NCBI GenBank assembly: GCA_028279155.1
Contig: JANQST010000042.1
Location: 1-7,413, forward strand
Source of the DNA: Cyclobacteriaceae bacterium
Lineage (GTDB): Bacteria; Bacteroidota; Bacteroidia; Cytophagales; Cyclobacteriaceae
Length of the DNA: 7,413 bases
Reading direction: 5' to 3'
A program made the translations under genes and the position numbers. Positions within the stretch are counted from its first letter, which is position 1, and each line of letters begins with the position of its first letter. Positions 5,169 to 7,413 of the stretch are shown here, in pieces. The notes under the pieces are model-generated. The model was given only the letters and a program-made list of their open reading frames with translations, was not told the origin of the DNA and ran no database searches.

Positions 5169-7413
5169 ATGCTGATGATGAACTCAAAAAGTTACTCCCC
5201 GCTAATAGCAGTGTTTGCTCTTTTTCTTACTCCTCTATTAGGCCTTTCACAACCTTCGGATAAAGGAGATAAGAAGGGCTCGATAAAGGATTATGATGAT
5301 GTAGTGACCTCAACAACAATTTCTGATGATGGCCTATTCACGGTTCATCGGGATGATGAGAAATTCTATTACGAAATTCCTTTTGCAATGCTTGACAAAG
5401 ACTTGCTATGGGTGAGTAGAATTTCTAAAGTTGCGGAAGGAGTAGGTGGTGGTTTTGTAAATGCCGGAACCAAAACGAATGAGCAGATCGTTCGATGGAC
5501 ACGTATTCGGAATAATGTTCACTTGAAGTCTGTTTCTTTTAACAATGTTGCAAGTGATACTTTGCCGATCTATACTTCGGTACGATACAACAACTACGAG
5601 CCAATCATATCATCTTTTAAGGTTCAGGCCTTTAATCCTGACTCTACTGCACTGCTAATTGAGGTAACTGATTTGTTTTTGTCGGACGTAAAGGCCATTA
5701 GCGGCTTACCGGAATGGGTTAGAAAACGACATGGGGTGAAAAGCCTGGATAAAAAAAGAAGCTTTATCAATCGTATTTCTAGCTATCCGCAAAATGTGGA
5801 AGTTCGTCACGATATGACATTTGCTGCAAGTGAACCTCCTCGAAATTCTCGAACAGGAACAATTTCATTGGAGATGAGTCAGTCCATGTACCTGCTTCCG
5901 GAAAAACCGATGCAGTCAAGGTTGTTTGATAAGCGCGTTGGATGGTTTACGATTCGACAGGTAGACTATGGTTCGGAAGCGCTAAAGGCTGACGAGAAGA
6001 GGTACATCGCAAGGTGGAAGCTGATACCAAAAGATAAAGAAGCATATGCCAGGGGAGAATTGGTTGAACCTGAAAAACCAATCGTGTATTACCTGGACCC
6101 GGCTACTCCGAAAAAATGGGTACCTTATTTTATCGCAGCTGTTGAAGATTGGCAGGTAGCTTTTGAGGCTGCCGGATTTAAGAATGCCATCCTTGCGCGG
6201 GAGGCACCAACCAAAGAAGAAGATCCTGATTGGAGCCCGGAAGATGCTCGCTATTCAACGGTGAGATATGTGGCCTCTACAACAAGAAATGCAACAGGGC
6301 CAAGGGTCACGGATCCCAGGTCCGGGGAAATCATCGAAAGTGATATCATTTGGTATCATAACCATTTAAGATCCTATAGAAACAGGTATATGCTGGAAAC
6401 TGGAGCAGCAAACCCAGGAGCAAGAACGCTTAATACCTCGGAGGCTGAAATCGGTGAGATGATAAGACGCGTAATTTCTCATGAAGTTGGACATGCGATT
6501 GGGTTGCCGCACAACATGAAAGCTAGCTATTCCTATCCTACAGATTCCTTACGCTCTGCAAGCTTCACGCAAAAATGGGGGTTGGCATCAACGATTATGG
6601 ATTATACCCGCTACAATTATGTTGCTCAACCAGGAGATGAAGGCGTGCGGTGGGTTCGCATGTTGGGACCATATGACAATTATGCCATCAATTGGGGATA
6701 TCGGTACATTCCTGGAGCAGATTCACCGGAAGCCGAGAAAGAAACATTGAATAGCTGGATAAACGAAAAAGATGGTGATCCAATGTATTTATTTGGTGGT
6801 AACAATCGATATGACCCCAGCTCTCAAACGGAATGTGTTGGTGACGATCCTGTTTTAGCCAGCACCTATGGGTTGGCCAACTTAAAAATTGTCGCTCCAA
6901 ATCTGGCAAAATGGACTGCAACAGATGGAGAAGGATATGAGGATCTGGAAGAGTTATATGGAGAACTTATCCGTGTATGGTCCAATTATTCGGGTCATGT
7001 GGTGGGTAATATTGGTGGTGTATATGAGAAGTTTAAAACTACAGATCAGCCCGGCTCGACCTATACGCACCTGGCAAGAGGCGAGCAGGTTCGAGCCATG
7101 CGATTCTTGAATCAAAATGTATTTTCAACACCTGAGTGGTTGTTGCAAAAATCCATCATTGAAAACATAGGGCCTTCAGGAGTGGTGGATCAGGTACGAG
7201 GAATGCAGGTAAGGCAACTCAACTTCCTGCTGAGAACGGATCGTCTCACCCGGATGATTGAAAATGAGGCCTTCAATGGTGCAAGCGCCTATACCTTAAC
7301 AACCATGTTGCGAGAGCTGCGGTCAGGGCTTTGGTCTGAACTAACAGCCAGGCAAGACATAGATGTATTCAGAAGAAACCTTCAAAGATCCCATGTTGAG
7401 GCATTAGGTGGAT
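5169..7413 (+). CDS. Secreted zinc-dependent metalloprotease (DUF5117/DUF5118, Met-zincin type), C-terminus cut by window edge
   Basis: From ATG 5169 the frame stays open for 748 codons to the window end; alternative starts are 5175 and 5178. The N-terminus is a signal peptide: short basic start, hydrophobic run IAVFALFLTPLLGL, likely cleavage near LSQ at about residues 27-29, with no lipobox cysteine. A DUF5118-like segment follows (about 38-90, KDYDDVVTS... FYYEIPFAMLDKDLLWVSR), then a DUF5117-like region (about 95-285). The catalytic zincin part carries H438-E-V-G-H442-AIG-LP-H448-N, the HExxHxxGxxH zinc site, and a Met-turn at M477 (STIMDYTRYNY). The family's ECVGDDP block is at about 555-561. 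By family length only a modest C-terminal part should be missing. It is expected to act in the periplasm or outside the cell; the substrate is unknown. It is divergent from the blaI-M56 operon and may share its operators. Confidence 0.92.
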   Translation, partial: MLMMNSKSYSPLIAVFALFLTPLLGLSQPSDKGDKKGSIKDYDDVVTSTTISDDGLFTVHRDDEKFYYEIPFAMLDKDLLWVSRISKVAEGVGGGFVNAGTKTNEQIVRWTRIRNNVHLKSVSFNNVASDTLPIYTSVRYNNYEPIISSFKVQAFNPDSTALLIEVTDLFLSDVKAISGLPEWVRKRHGVKSLDKKRSFINRISSYPQNVEVRHDMTFAASEPPRNSRTGTISLEMSQSMYLLPEKPMQSRLFDKRVGWFTIRQVDYGSEALKADEKRYIARWKLIPKDKEAYARGELVEPEKPIVYYLDPATPKKWVPYFIAAVEDWQVAFEAAGFKNAILAREAPTKEEDPDWSPEDARYSTVRYVASTTRNATGPRVTDPRSGEIIESDIIWYHNHLRSYRNRYMLETGAANPGARTLNTSEAEIGEMIRRVISHEVGHAIGLPHNMKASYSYPTDSLRSASFTQKWGLASTIMDYTRYNYVAQPGDEGVRWVRMLGPYDNYAINWGYRYIPGADSPEAEKETLNSWINEKDGDPMYLFGGNNRYDPSSQTECVGDDPVLASTYGLANLKIVAPNLAKWTATDGEGYEDLEELYGELIRVWSNYSGHVVGNIGGVYEKFKTTDQPGSTYTHLARGEQVRAMRFLNQNVFSTPEWLLQKSIIENIGPSGVVDQVRGMQVRQLNFLLRTDRLTRMIENEAFNGASAYTLTTMLRELRSGLWSELTARQDIDVFRRNLQRSHVEALGG

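Noticed and set aside
6688..6921. Minus-strand open frame inside the metalloprotease
   Set aside because: It is antisense to a strongly conserved protease segment that includes the ECVGDDP block.

Overview
The window looks like chromosome of a Bacteroidota bacterium, most likely a Cytophagales-type marine or soil lineage. This is inferred from the protein families: a BlaI / M23-M56 pair with a SusC-like plug tail, a secreted DUF5117/DUF5118-type Met-zincin, and a LytS-type kinase. Moderate-to-low GC and the near absence of Shine-Dalgarno sequences before the starts agree. I see no insertion sequence, CRISPR array, tRNA or rRNA.

Layout: (1) Positions 1-664, minus strand, hold the N-terminal part of a LytS/YehU-type membrane sensor histidine kinase cut by the window edge. 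(2) Positions 864-1337, plus, hold a small GNAT-like protein with an eroded acetyl-CoA loop. Positions 1432-2532, plus, hold an MFS-type transporter with a perfect inverted repeat just before its start. (3) A strong hairpin at 2536-2569 separates this plus-strand pair from a convergent minus-strand operon. (4) That operon (5040 down to 2652) encodes a BlaI/MecI-family repressor and, overlapping it by 11 nt, a 671-residue membrane protein. The membrane protein joins an M56 (BlaR1-like) metallopeptidase, an M23 (LytM-like) domain, a long charged coiled coil and a TonB-receptor-plug-like tail. (5) From 5169 to the window end, divergently transcribed, is a secreted zinc metalloprotease with HExxHxxGxxH and Met-turn motifs; its C-terminus lies outside the window.

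The most interesting unit is 2652-7413. Two palindromes of the form ACTAT-N4-ATAGT, spaced 20 bp centre to centre, sit in the 128-bp gap between the BlaI gene and the metalloprotease. By analogy with BlaI/BlaR1, the membrane protein would sense an envelope signal and its cytoplasmic M56 domain would trigger inactivation of the repressor. That would derepress the operon and possibly the divergent metalloprotease. The BlaI-BlaR1 logic is established knowledge. The input signal, the role of the M23, coiled-coil and plug parts, and the link to the metalloprotease are inference.
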